Assembly (NCBI GenBank): GCA_002389675.1 | Contig: DGQF01000004.1 | Coordinates: forward strand, 20,936 to 77,616 | Direction of reading: 5' to 3' | DNA: 56,681 bases | From: Gammaproteobacteria bacterium UBA4421 | GTDB taxonomy: Bacteria; Pseudomonadota; Gammaproteobacteria; Pseudomonadales; Azotimanducaceae | Shown here: positions 34,626-44,300 of the stretch, piece after piece | Numbering within the stretch: the first letter of the stretch is position 1 | Layout: each line of letters starts with the position of its first letter | Notes under the pieces: model-generated | What the model was told of the DNA's origin: nothing | Database searches by the model: none | The model's input: only the letters and a program-made list of their open reading frames with translations | Position numbers and translations under genes: made by a program

Positions 34626-35312
34626 ATGAACAAACACATTTCAGAACAATACGATATCGAACTGTCACAGATCAAAGAATTGCTCATGGAAATGGGCGGA
34701 TTGGTTGAGCAGCAAGTCACGCAAGCCTGCGCATCTCTCATCGCGCACGATACACAGTTGGCAGAACAAGTCCAAGATACAGAAACACGCCTGAATCAAT
34801 TTGAAGTTGAACTTGACGACCAGTGCGTTTCTATTATCGCCAGGCGACAGCCCACTGCGGGAGACCTGCGCATCGTTGTCAGTGTGATGAAAGCCATCAC
34901 CGACTTGGAGCGCATCGGCGATGAAGCAGATCGAATCGCAAAGATGGCACTCTCGCTGGCGCGAACCGAGCTGCCCTCAGACCGATATGCCGACTTCAGA
35001 ACCATGTCTGAAAAAGTCAGCCGCATGCTCACGCGCGCATTAGATGCCTTTGCAAGGCTTGATATTGAAAGCGCGCTCCGTGTCATCCAAGCTGATGAGG
35101 AAATAGACACCAGCTACAACGCCTTTGTGAGGCACAGCATCGGCGCCATGCGGGACAAGCCTGATGAGATCGAAAATTCGATCAACGTCATCTGGGCAGC
35201 CCGAGCACTCGAACGTATTGGCGACCACGCGAAAAACATCAGCGAATACGTCATTTACCAAGTGAAAGGCCTTGATGTCAGACACTCGGGTAATCCCGAT
35301 ATTGACGACTAA
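34626..35312 (+). CDS. phoU: Phosphate signalling protein PhoU
   Basis: PhoU of 228 residues, a duplicated three-helix bundle. The two repeats show the metal-binding E/D-x3-D pattern: RIGDEADRIAKM in the first and RIGDHAKNISEYVIY in the second. It links PstSCAB to PhoR and keeps the phosphate regulon off when phosphate is plentiful. Length and position as last gene of the pst operon are normal. A tRNA promoter begins 16 bases after the stop. Confidence 0.97.
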   Translation: MNKHISEQYDIELSQIKELLMEMGGLVEQQVTQACASLIAHDTQLAEQVQDTETRLNQFEVELDDQCVSIIARRQPTAGDLRIVVSVMKAITDLERIGDEADRIAKMALSLARTELPSDRYADFRTMSEKVSRMLTRALDAFARLDIESALRVIQADEEIDTSYNAFVRHSIGAMRDKPDEIENSINVIWAARALERIGDHAKNISEYVIYQVKGLDVRHSGNPDIDD

Positions 35313-35327
35313 AATAACGCTTGAAGG

Positions 35328-35356
35328 TTGCGGCAGTGGCCTAAGCGCCGTAGTAT
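35328..35356 (+). promoter_or_regulatory. Sigma-70 promoter for the tRNA-Leu pair
   Basis: TTGCGG at 35328-35333 and TAGTAT at 35351-35356 with a 17-base spacer, followed by a GC-rich discriminator (TCGCGCC), the usual signature of a stringently controlled stable-RNA promoter. Start predicted about 7 bases upstream of the first tRNA. Confidence 0.5.
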
Positions 35357-35369
35357 TCGCGCCTCAATT

Positions 35370-35455
35370 GCCCAGGTGTTGGAACTGGTAGACAAGCTGG
35401 ATTTAGGTTCCAGTGCCCTAGTGGCGTGAGGGTTCGACTCCCTCCCTGGGCACCA
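35370..35455 (+). tRNA. tRNA-Leu (anticodon UAG)
   Basis: An 86-nt gene including encoded CCA. Acceptor GCCCAGG pairs with CCTGGGC; the anticodon stem CTGGA/TCCAG encloses loop TTTAGGT, giving anticodon TAG. The long variable arm (GTGCCCTAGTGGCGT region) is typical of class II tRNA-Leu. T-arm contains GGTTCGACTCC. Confidence 0.95.
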
Positions 35456-35476
35456 GAAACACACCGCCATTGATAT

Positions 35477-35563
35477 GCCCGGGTGGTGAAATTGGTAGAC
35501 ACAAGGGACTTAAAATCCCTCGGAGGCAACTCCGTGCCGGTTCGAGTCCGGCCCCGGGCACCA
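35477..35563 (+). tRNA. tRNA-Leu (anticodon UAA)
   Basis: An 87-nt gene including encoded CCA, 21 bases after the first tRNA-Leu. Acceptor GCCCGGG pairs with CCCGGGC; anticodon stem AGGGA/TCCCT encloses CTTAAAA, giving anticodon TAA. A long variable arm (TCGGAGGCAACTCCGT) confirms class II. The T-arm contains GGTTCGAGTCC. Probably processed from one transcript with the first. Confidence 0.95.
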
Positions 35564-35756
35564 TTATAGATGCGGCTTTGAGAGCTCTATTCGAGCAAGA
35601 ATTGCAACACGGACAGTCTCAGTGCAACCTATCGGAGCCGGCACATCGATTTGACTGCGTTTAGTGCGCTGAACGACATAATGCTCAACGAAGAGCCTCT
35701 CGATCTTGTGCCCGCTGTGGACCCCGGCCCTATTAGCGATGACCTAAGAGGCAAAG

Positions 35757-36467
35757 CTAGCGAGCATAAAGCGCTTTATTCCTGAGATGAAAGGCAGCTC
35801 CGTTAGTGTCGTTCAAAATAGAGTCCGCTCCAAAAATATTTTCTTTTTGTATACCAAACTGCTTTCGGTTCACCGCCAGTGGAGCGAGCTCCTGAGCTTT
35901 TGTAACAGCTTGAGCCTGCAACATATCACTAGATGCAATCTCATTTACAATTCCAGCATTTAACGCATCCGCTCCACCCCAGCGTCTGGCTAACTGTACT
36001 GATTCATAAAAAACATGCGCAGGCAGCTTGTGCCGAAACAGCGACAGTTCAGGCCCAGGTATTATCATCCCGAGTTGAATTTCGTTGGCGCACATATACC
36101 CACGATCCTGCCTCATGATTCGATAGTCATGACACAACGCAAACATAAATCCTGCACCAAAGACGTGGCCGTTTATGGCGGCAACGGTTGGCACTGGCAA
36201 TGTGATCATCCGACTCATGAATTCCATAAAAAGGAATTCAGCCGGATCTCCCGCATCAGCATGTTTTTCTGGCGCGGCGCGCCAATCTAGATCAAGACCA
36301 TTCGAGTAAAATTTTTGGCTTGCGCCTGTTGTCACCAAAGCTGCTGCCCCTACGCTGCGTTCGACTTCGTCTAGCGCTTGCGTGAGGTCATCCACCATCG
36401 CCGTATTCCAGCGATTCTCTCCGGCGTCCATCGTCAAGACAAAAACATCTCCTGACTTTTCAAGCAT
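35757..36467 (-). CDS. Enoyl-CoA hydratase/isomerase family protein
   Basis: Crotonase-fold protein of 236 residues. The start at ATG 36467 gives the usual family opening MLEKSGDVFVLTMD. The oxyanion-hole motifs are SNGLDLDW (first strand) and AAINGHVFGAGFMFALCHDYRIM. NEIQLGMIIPGPELSL replaces the hydratase Glu region and resembles delta3-delta2-enoyl-CoA isomerases of the plant ECI type more than classical hydratases, so isomerase activity is more likely (inference). No neighbouring fatty-acid gene; the tRNA-Leu pair is convergent. Confidence 0.85.
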   Translation of the reverse strand: MLEKSGDVFVLTMDAGENRWNTAMVDDLTQALDEVERSVGAAALVTTGASQKFYSNGLDLDWRAAPEKHADAGDPAEFLFMEFMSRMITLPVPTVAAINGHVFGAGFMFALCHDYRIMRQDRGYMCANEIQLGMIIPGPELSLFRHKLPAHVFYESVQLARRWGGADALNAGIVNEIASSDMLQAQAVTKAQELAPLAVNRKQFGIQKENIFGADSILNDTNGAAFHLRNKALYAR

Positions 36468-36790
36468 TACACGGCCCACAACATTCTCCAGTTGAACTCG
36501 ACACAAACATACCCTTTGGAAGATCCGCAAGAGAGTCGGCGCCAAGAGCTCTGGGAGGCCCCTGCCCAATCTGGAGAAATCTAATCGAGGGTTGCGCAGG
36601 TTCTACCCGCTCAGGCGGCTACCAGAAGAGGATCGATACAATGCACTCCGAATTCAGCTTGCTAGTCAGGCTGCCTGTTGCATCTCCAGACCCTGTTATC
36701 TGGTTTTCTTTTCGTTAGCTTGAGTTAGAGTGACAGGTTGCCTGTGTCGAAGGCGAATCCAGCCTCGACACCTCTACAAGCAAGTCAGCC
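36468..36790. other. 323-base gap between the enoyl-CoA hydratase-like gene and csp
   Basis: No established gene. On the + strand a 25-codon frame (36641-36718, ATG after AGAGGA) overlaps a weak hairpin CCAGA/TCTGG at 36686-36703 followed by a T-rich run. On the - strand, downstream of csp, two short inverted repeats occur (ACAGG/CCTGT near 36730-36742 and GTCGAAGGC/GCCTCGAC at about 36756-36779) that may end the csp transcript, though neither has a clean T run. Confidence 0.4.
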
Positions 36791-36997
36791 TTACACTTCT
36801 TTTACGTTAACCGCACAAGGCCCCTTTTTGCCTTCACCAACTTCAAACTCGACAGCTTGTCCATCTGACAAAGACGCAAACTGCCCACCTGACTGAATTT
36901 CTGAATGATGGACAAATAAATCTTTGCCTCCGTCTTCGGGAACTATGAACCCAAACCCTTTTTCAGAACTGAACCATTTGACTGTACCTTTGATAAT
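36791..36997 (-). CDS. Cold-shock protein (CspA family) with AUU start codon
   Basis: A 68-residue cold-shock domain protein, a single-stranded nucleic-acid-binding RNA chaperone. It begins [18 protein letters not shown] after the initiator, with RNP1 KGFGFI and RNP2 DLFVHH, and ends [10 protein letters not shown]. There is no ATG, GTG or TTG between the upstream in-frame TAA and the conserved domain. AAGGAG lies 6 bases before ATT at 36997, which aligns exactly with the usual Met, so ATT is the likely start; the next codon ATC is a less well placed alternative. AUU starts are known for infC and pcnB, where they allow IF3-dependent control. A base-calling error cannot be excluded. Confidence 0.88.
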   Translation of the reverse strand: MIKGTVKWFSSEKGFGFIVPEDGGKDLFVHHSEIQSGGQFASLSDGQAVEFEVGEGKKGPCAVNVKEV

Positions 36998-37384
36998 CCT
37001 GCGCTCCTTTGATTTAACCGAAACCGTATCTTACAACTAATATGCCCCAAAACCCCCTAAAATATAAGCCTATACGGATCTCTTAACCAATATGTAGGAC
37101 CCGTGGCACCCTAAAAAGGTCATTCCACTTGAAATTAGCGGTCCCTACCACCGATGAGCTTTGCCATATATCAGCGTGTATGACCAAAACGAGGGTAACC
37201 CAGCCACCTATATTCACTCGTTTATGCCCTTAAAAATTGCCGTCGCACTTAAAAGATCTATCTTGCTCAATGCATAATCAGCGTCGGCAAAATCAGCGCT
37301 TGTTGTTGGCGAGCCGACCACACATATACAACCTAAATCACTCTAAAGCAGCTAAAATGGGCGTTTTACAGAGTCAATCCTCAC
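36998..37384. other. 387-base gap between divergent csp and AEC transporter genes
   Basis: Holds the csp promoter and leader on the - strand and presumably the promoter of the AEC transporter on the + strand. No ORF or RNA gene is convincing. The 60 bases or so directly upstream of csp contain an A/T-rich segment and a run of Cs/Gs (CCCCAAAACCCCCT on +). Confidence 0.5.
37061..37090 (-). promoter_or_regulatory. Candidate csp promoter
   Basis: On the - strand TTGGTT (37090-37085) and TATATT (37066-37061) are separated by 18 bases. Transcription from here would give a leader of roughly 55-60 bases before the AUU start, shorter than the E. coli cspA leader. Confidence 0.35.
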
Positions 37385-38266
37385 ATGCTTCAGGAAGTAT
37401 TTACGATTGTCGCCCCAGTCTTCACTATCGCCGCACTCGGTTTTATTTGGCATCGACGCCAACAACCCTTTCATACCGACACCATCGGCTCGCTGGTCAT
37501 GTATATCGGGAGTCCGTGCCTGATATATTCCTCGCTCACAAGCAACTCACCGAGTCTAACCACCCTCGCGCAGACTGCTTCGATTGCCGCATTTGTGATT
37601 ATCTGCAGCACAGCCTTCGCATTTGCTTTTTTACGGGTGACCGGGTGGTCTTATCGGACCTACGTGCCTGCACTGGTGCTGCCCAATGGTGGCAATATGG
37701 GTTTGCCCATTTGTTTGTTAGCCTTCGGCGAAACAGGTCTGGCATTGGGTATGGCATACTTTTTTGTTAACTCAATTTCTCAATACACATTGGGGATGGC
37801 CATTTCTTCAGGCGAATTCCACCTGAAGCAGCTGCTAAAACAGCCCGTCATTTGGGCTGTTTTACTGGTTTTGGGGGTTCTCGCAACCGAATTCAAAATG
37901 CCCCAATGGATAGATTCAACAGCAACAATCCTAGGCGGACTAACAATTCCAGCTATGTTACTCATGCTGGGCACTTCGTTGGCGAATCTCAACCTTTCTG
38001 CATTGCGCGAAACGTTTACCGTGGCCTCTACGCGTTTGCTTTTAGGTTTGGGTTTAGGTGTTCTGGCCATCTGGTTATTTGAATTGGAAGGGATACTGGC
38101 CGGCGTCGTCTTGCTACAGGCCGCCATGCCTTCTGCAGTATTTAACTACGTCTTCGCGGAACGCTATAATCGAGAGCCCGATAAAGTTGCCGCCGTTATC
38201 CTTCAATCCACACTCATAAGCATTATTTCTCTACCCATATTAGTCGCCTGGGCATTAACCCTATGA
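37385..38266 (+). CDS. AEC-family transporter
   Basis: Auxin-efflux-carrier family permease of 293 residues with about ten hydrophobic helices. The N-terminus VFTIVAPVFTIAALGFIW and the crossing motif LVLPNGGNMGLPICLLAFGETGL are characteristic. The second half repeats the layout: TIPAMLLMLGTSLANL and AAMPSAVFNYVFAERYN. Bacterial relatives move small organic acids such as malate or malonate; the substrate here is unknown. A sterol-desaturase-type gene follows after 78 bases. Confidence 0.9.
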   Translation: MLQEVFTIVAPVFTIAALGFIWHRRQQPFHTDTIGSLVMYIGSPCLIYSSLTSNSPSLTTLAQTASIAAFVIICSTAFAFAFLRVTGWSYRTYVPALVLPNGGNMGLPICLLAFGETGLALGMAYFFVNSISQYTLGMAISSGEFHLKQLLKQPVIWAVLLVLGVLATEFKMPQWIDSTATILGGLTIPAMLLMLGTSLANLNLSALRETFTVASTRLLLGLGLGVLAIWLFELEGILAGVVLLQAAMPSAVFNYVFAERYNREPDKVAAVILQSTLISIISLPILVAWALTL

Positions 38267-38344
38267 GCCTAGCCATCAGCAGCGATGCGCACGCAACCGG
38301 TTGCATGGAAATATTACAAGAGAGCACCGCCGCAAGGACAACCC

Positions 38345-39226
38345 ATGAATGAAGACGTTCTAATGACCTATACGCTGCCGGCGTTTGCTGTGGCGATAAT
38401 CGCTGAGGCTTTGGTTTCATGGCGCGGCGGCAAACATTGGTATAAACCCCAAGACACCGGATTGTCTGTGGGGCTATTGCTCCTGTCAGCTATCATCGAT
38501 CTGCTACCCAAATTTGCCGCTCTGTATTGTTTTCTCCTCATCTATGCGGCTTCGCCCTTTAAAGAAGTGATAGACGGGCAGTGGTGGGCATGGGTTGTAT
38601 TGTTTATTCTCGACGATTTTATCTATTACTGGTTTCACCGCGCCAACCATGAAGTTCGTCTCTTTTGGGCAGGCCATGAAGCACATCATTCGGCCATCTT
38701 GATGAATTTTGGGACGGCACTGCGCCAAGGTGTAGGAGAACGAGTTCACAAGTACTTTTTCTGGTTGCCGTTGCCGTTTTTAGGCTTTGAGCCGGCCATG
38801 ATTTTCACGGTCATTAGTCTCAACCTGTTCTATCAATTCTGGGTGCACACAGAGTCGATCCAGAAGTTTCCTGCCTTAATTGAATGGGTCATGAACACAC
38901 CCTGCCACCACCGTGTTCACCATGCCAGCAACACACGTTATTTAGATTGCAATCATGGCGGTGTCTTGATCATCTGGGATCGACTGTTTGGTACCTTCGC
39001 CGCGTACGATGAACAAGAACCGATTCGCTACGGCCTTACACGAAACCTAACAGGCTACAACCCTTTAAAGTATGCCGCTCATGGATATCAGACTTTATGG
39101 CGGGATTTAAAACGCAGCCCCACCTGGCGAATTCGTTTGCGCTTTTTGCTACTTGCTCCCGGTTGGGATTTTGATGGGCCGGATAAACGCGCCAAAACGT
39201 TGCGGGCATCATCCTCTATTACGTGA
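38345..39226 (+). CDS. Sterol desaturase/fatty acid hydroxylase family protein
   Basis: Integral-membrane di-iron oxygenase of 293 residues. The histidine clusters are HRANH, HEAHHS and HRVHH, with further His in NHGGVL and others, as required for the metal centre. DDFIYYWFHRANHE is the family core. Several hydrophobic helices surround the clusters. Family members hydroxylate or desaturate lipid chains. AAGGAC 6 bases upstream and the start of similarity support the ATG at 38345 rather than the longer frame. Confidence 0.92.
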   Translation: MNEDVLMTYTLPAFAVAIIAEALVSWRGGKHWYKPQDTGLSVGLLLLSAIIDLLPKFAALYCFLLIYAASPFKEVIDGQWWAWVVLFILDDFIYYWFHRANHEVRLFWAGHEAHHSAILMNFGTALRQGVGERVHKYFFWLPLPFLGFEPAMIFTVISLNLFYQFWVHTESIQKFPALIEWVMNTPCHHRVHHASNTRYLDCNHGGVLIIWDRLFGTFAAYDEQEPIRYGLTRNLTGYNPLKYAAHGYQTLWRDLKRSPTWRIRLRFLLLAPGWDFDGPDKRAKTLRASSSIT

Positions 39227-39295
39227 CCTGATGCAGGAGATTCGCAGTACAGGCAGCATCGCGCACGCCTACCGAACACCTACCTGCCGCCGATG

Positions 39296-40231
39296 TTAGA
39301 AATACCCTTTCAATATCTCGCTGGCTTGGCGGCGAGTATACAAATCATCCGTCTGCGTCATGATGCGAATAACCGTCGATCGAGCCTCTGGTGTATTCAG
39401 CCGGCCCAATTGTTTCAATGCCAACGCCCTGCGATACGGGTTTTGATCGAACTCAGCAATGTTTTGCTGATCCGCTATGTAGTCCATCATCGCCCACTCC
39501 TCTCCAACCTCTTGCAGCTGCCGCAACACGGCCACTCGTTTGAGATCATCGACTTGGTCTAGCCGTTCATACAGATAATAGCGCGCCTCCTCGGGCTCCA
39601 GCTCAACCATATAAGCTAATGCGGCATCGCGCACAATTTCGCTATCATCACTCATGGCTGTGAGTAAAACCTCGGTCGGTACCTCCATGGCAAGTTCTAC
39701 TAAACTGTCTAACGCCGCGACCCGGACACTGGGGTCATCATCCACATAGGCGACCTCAGTCAGCCACGGCACATCATCCTCAGTTCCGGTGTCAGCAATC
39801 CAGCCCACGGCATTTGCGCGCACCTCAGGGTCTGCGTCATATAGAGTATCCGTTGATCCCGATTGCTCGCCAGGTCCCCTGCGGGAAGCCCGAGGAAAAC
39901 CAGCAACCGCAGCGCTGGCAATCTCGGTGGGACTCGAAAGCGCGTTCGCGCGGAGCGCTCGATTTTGTCTATCGCTCGAGCGCAAGGAGATTAAGTCGTC
40001 TGTACTTACGAAGCGCTCTTTAGTGTTCTGTGCCTCGGAGTATGACTGCCCACTTACAACCGAATTTTCAGGCGGGTGGACGACGCCGTTTAAACTATAA
40101 CCGACCATCAAACCGCTTAGAAATAAACCCATTGCACCCAAACCATAAATGCCCAGACTCAGATGTCTGGGCATTGGTCGAGCCTCATTAGAGGGGGCTG
40201 CAAACGTTCTGGAAAATTTTTGATTCATCAT
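39296..40231 (-). CDS. Single-pass membrane protein with HEAT repeats
   Basis: Protein of 311 residues. One hydrophobic helix near residues 25-47 (LGIYGLGAMGLFLSGLMVGY) acts as a signal anchor; about 80 low-complexity polar residues follow. The C-terminal half (from ~130) holds four or five HEAT-like helical repeats: DPEVRANAVGWIADTG, DPSVRAALDSLVELA-like DDPSVRVAALDSLVELA, DSEIVRDAALAYMVELE and YRRALALKQLGRLNT. The repeat domain should lie in the periplasm and bind protein. It starts 28 bases after the unknown exported protein gene; the two are probably cotranscribed. Confidence 0.8.
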   Translation of the reverse strand: MMNQKFSRTFAAPSNEARPMPRHLSLGIYGLGAMGLFLSGLMVGYSLNGVVHPPENSVVSGQSYSEAQNTKERFVSTDDLISLRSSDRQNRALRANALSSPTEIASAAVAGFPRASRRGPGEQSGSTDTLYDADPEVRANAVGWIADTGTEDDVPWLTEVAYVDDDPSVRVAALDSLVELAMEVPTEVLLTAMSDDSEIVRDAALAYMVELEPEEARYYLYERLDQVDDLKRVAVLRQLQEVGEEWAMMDYIADQQNIAEFDQNPYRRALALKQLGRLNTPEARSTVIRIMTQTDDLYTRRQASEILKGYF

Positions 40232-40259
40232 CGTTTGCAGCCCTGCGTGCCCTGGACCT

Positions 40260-41072
40260 TTAACCCTCTAATGCTGCAAGCGCAGCTTCGATTTCGGGTG
40301 TTACAGGGTCCGTATCGCGAATCAAGGCATGGAATGCCGTGCATGCTGCCGCACCTTCGGCACCATCAACCGCACTCGCAGTCGCAATGGTCTCTTCAGC
40401 TTCTGCCGCGGTCAGCGCAGGATGATCTGCTGCAAGCTTATTCACAGACTTAATCAGGGTACCGTCAGCCAACCTGGTTCTCACAACAAACGCAGCCCGG
40501 CGTGGCTTTTCCATGATTGCAACGTGCAGAGCAGTCGGTACCGGACGCCATAGTACTTCCGCAGCAGCGCCTCCACCAACGTGCAAGCAATACTCTGCGA
40601 CCGGCTCAAAATCAGCGCATGCTTCATCTATAATCGTGGACCCTAAAACCTCCATGGTGCAATTAGCAACGTTTGCGACATTTGCTAATGAAGGGAGTGC
40701 AGGCGGTGCCAGCACAATGGCTTCTCTAGTTCTTTGAATTTCTTTGACCTTGTTGCCGCTTGCTTGCATCCCCCTTGCGATCACTGTTACAGGCCGCTTA
40801 AAGGTACAAACTTGGGCTACCTCAGGATCCACCGTGTCTTCAACACAACTTTTGAATACCGAGGTATCTGCAGGGTCAAATCCACCGATTTCGACGATCA
40901 GCCGGTTGCCATCACCTGCACTGCGGAACAGGACATCTGCAGCAAGCCCCATTTCTGCAACCGCTGGCGAGGCTTTTTTCTCGTAACCGAATAAACGTTC
41001 AGCTGAAACTACACTGCTGGACAGCGCGGCAATCGCGATAAGCGAACCGGTCAATGCAAGTCGATTTCTCAT
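40260..41072 (-). CDS. Exported protein of unknown function with paired cysteines
   Basis: I do not recognise this 270-residue protein. A signal peptide is clear (MRNRLALTGSLIAIAALSSSVVSA, cleaved before ERLFGYEKK). The mature protein has six cysteines (SCVEDTVDPEVAQVC, NCTMEVLG, EACADF, EYCLHV, AACTAFH) that may form disulphides. Otherwise it is Ala- and Glu-rich, with an acidic C-terminus. The downstream partner is the HEAT-repeat membrane protein, suggesting they act together at the cell surface or periplasm (inference). About 276 bases without a gene separate it from the RND pump gene. Confidence 0.7.
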   Translation of the reverse strand: MRNRLALTGSLIAIAALSSSVVSAERLFGYEKKASPAVAEMGLAADVLFRSAGDGNRLIVEIGGFDPADTSVFKSCVEDTVDPEVAQVCTFKRPVTVIARGMQASGNKVKEIQRTREAIVLAPPALPSLANVANVANCTMEVLGSTIIDEACADFEPVAEYCLHVGGGAAAEVLWRPVPTALHVAIMEKPRRAAFVVRTRLADGTLIKSVNKLAADHPALTAAEAEETIATASAVDGAEGAAACTAFHALIRDTDPVTPEIEAALAALEG

Positions 41073-41348
41073 TACTTTTTAATCCTATGTCATTTTTTGG
41101 CTAAATATGACTACAGAAAGTCGTTACAGCTTTCGCAAGCCCGAGTGCCCATACAGGTCCACCAGCGACGCCCACTGTGTCATTGCCCGAAGCTTAAACA
41201 AGAAGAACCCAACAAATACCGATATATTGTTTGATTAAGGTAAGTAAATTGTCTTTATTTTAGCCTAAATCACTCTTAATCAATGACTCAGAGATCAAAC
41301 CAACCCGTGCAGGGCTGTTTAAGCAAGGCGCCAGTTCGGCTCAGAAGC

Positions 41349-44300
41349 TCAAACGCTCAAACGCTCAGTGTCAGATGCCCTAGATCCATAACGCGCCATA
41401 ATATCCTCGCGAATAACATAACTGGCTGGAACCACCAGTAAGGTGACAACCGTAGCCAGGGCAACACCCCACGCGACAGAGGTTGCCATTGGAATCAACA
41501 CACCCGCCTGCACGCTCTGGTTCAACAACAGCGGCGTCAAACCCGCAAATGTCGTAAGAGAGGTTAATAAAATCGGGCGAAAACGAGTAACGGACGCTTC
41601 AACAACCGATTCGAACACGTCAACACCCTCGCTACGCCGCTTATTCACCGCGTGTACTAGAACCAAACTGGAGTTAATGACGACACCGGAGGCAGCAACA
41701 GACCCCATAATGGACATGATGGCCATGCTGTCGAGCAGACCAGCTGCCTTCATAATGACATGCCCCCAAACCGCCCCCACAAATGCAAATGGAATCACAC
41801 TCATAATGATCAGTGGCTGGCCGTAAGAGCGCAACGGAACAGCAAGCAGCGCATAAATAACAAACAAAGCAAGCACAAACATGGGCAATAACGAGGAGGC
41901 CGTATCGCCCTGTTCTCTTTGCGTGCCTTCCAAGCCCATATCTACACGCGGATGATCTCGCAATATAGACTGCATCGGACCCCTGCCAAAATCGGCAAGT
42001 ATCTCATTCGCGGTAATCAACGTACGGTCGACATCAGCTGTCACATTAACAACGCGCCGTCCATCAATGCGTTTAATGGACGAAAAACCCTGCCCCAAAG
42101 TTGCCTTGGCAACCGTCACAAAAGGCACTTGAGAACCATCCGCTGTACGAATACGCATCTCGTCCAACGCACTTAAGTTTCGCCGCTCCGATTCGGTATA
42201 CCGCAACATAACCCGAACGTCATCTCGACCACGTTGAATGCGTTGAACCTCTTCACCATAAAAAGCTTGACGCACTTGGCTGGCAAGCATCGCCAAATTA
42301 AGACCCAGTGCCTCCCCTGCCGGTAAAATTTCCAGCTGAATTTCCCGCTTACCCGCTCTGAAAGAATCTGCAATATCAATGACACCAGGGTACTGACTCA
42401 ACCGACCGCTAATTTTGTCAGCTACCAAGCTAAGCTCTTCTAGATCCGGACCCTCCAACTGAATATCGATTTCAGCGCCAGTGCTGAAACTAGAGGCGTT
42501 AAACGATAATTCTTCAACCCCGGGAACAACGCCTACGGCTGCGCGCCAGCGCTGGGCAATTTCTAGGGTACCCACTTCACGTTGCGCGCCGGGGACCAAT
42601 TGCAGGGTAACCTCGGCCAAATGTCCGCCAGAAGGCGCGGCTTCAGGTGCTGCGGTACTCAGAGCGCCACTACTGACGGGCTGCCCTCCCAAGGCAGACA
42701 ACAAATGCGTCACTGGAGGCGCTTGCGGATATTCTTCAGCTAGAACCGCAGTCAAATTTTCTCCCGCCGACTCAATTTGCCTGAGCACATTTTCTGTTAC
42801 CCGTGCTGACGTCCCCAATGGCATTGTCAGCTTTACCGTGACGGCATCCGCCGCAATCGAGGGAAAAAATGAGAACGGCATATGCCCGCCTGCCAGAGCA
42901 CCTATTGTCACGGTAAATACGGCAACGGCCGCCGCTACGGTGACATACCTAGCACGAATCGCGCGGACCACAAATTGCCGAAATCGGGTTTGAATGAAAC
43001 GCTCCAAACCATCAGAAAAACGTTGTTGAAGGCGAATTGTCGCTTGAGCAAAAACGGCATATCCCCCAGTTAGGTGCCAGGCGATGAAAACACTAAGCGC
43101 GGCCAAACCTAATGCCAGAAAACTACGTCCGCTCCATGAAATTTCCCATAATATAATCGCAAACAGAGGCATCAGCATCAGGCTTACCTCGCCTTCAGCA
43201 GAGTTCACCCGCTTGTGGCCCAAGTGTGCGGGCAAGATCAGTTGCGACTCCACCAAAGAAAACAACAAACAACATAACACTACCGTGGCTATCACCGACT
43301 GGATTTGCCCGATGGTACCTGGACCAAGAAGCACAGGCACAAACGCTGTCGCAGTCGTTAAAACGCCAAAGATGACCGGTACAGACACCTGACGGGTACC
43401 TGCAATCGCTGCTTCCAAAAGATGTTGATCGGTGACCGGTGCCCCAGAGCGATACTGCAACGCGTACACCCGCTCGCCCACGACAACCGCATCATCAACC
43501 AGAATCCCCAATACAAGAATAAAACCAAAGGTAGAGATGCCATCGATGGAGAGACCCAGCAGTGATGTCAGGAATATTGCCCCCATGAAAGCCACCGGAA
43601 CGCCCACGCTAACCCAAAAAGACAGTCTCGGCCGGAGAAACAGCGCCAGCAATATCAGTACCAGTAAAAATCCCTGTCTGGCGCTATCAAAAAGTGTATC
43701 CAAACGATCTTGAAGAAATTCAGACCCATCAGCCCAAACGGTTAACTCAACCCCTTGAGGAAGATGATCGATACTTTCGGTCAGATATCGATTAATTGCC
43801 TGAGTCATCTGCAAAATATCTTGATCCGGCGTTCGAGCGACTCGAATCAACGCGGCGGGTCGCCCGTTGAACCAAAGCCTCTGATCCGTATCCTTAAACC
43901 CATCAACCACCGTCGCCAGGTCTTTGAGGTACACCCGAGTACCGTCCGGCTTGGTGACTACCACTAATTTCTCAAAATCAGGGCCCCAATAGGCTTGACC
44001 CTTCGTTCGAAGCAATATTTCACCGCCGATAGTCTTAATGGATCCCCCCGGCAAATCCAGAGAACCTGCGCGAACCGCGGTCGCCACCTGCTGGAAGGTT
44101 AACCCATAACGCCTGAGCGAAGTTTCAGAAATTTCGATAGAGATTTCATAAGGACGAGAGTTACTCAGGGAAACTTGCGTAATGCCTTTGAGGGCCGCAA
44201 GTTCATCGCGTACTTGCTGCCCCAATACTTTAAGCTCCGTTTCATCCGTTGGGCCGGTGACCGCGATGTCCATAACCGGCCGCTCAGTAGTCACAAGGGT

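Noticed and set aside
35370..35563. Integration site of a mobile element at the tRNA-Leu genes
   Set aside because: No integrase, duplicated tRNA end or foreign gene content flanks the tRNAs.
35470..35664. 64-codon frame over the second tRNA-Leu
   Set aside because: It covers the tRNA gene and has no protein signature.
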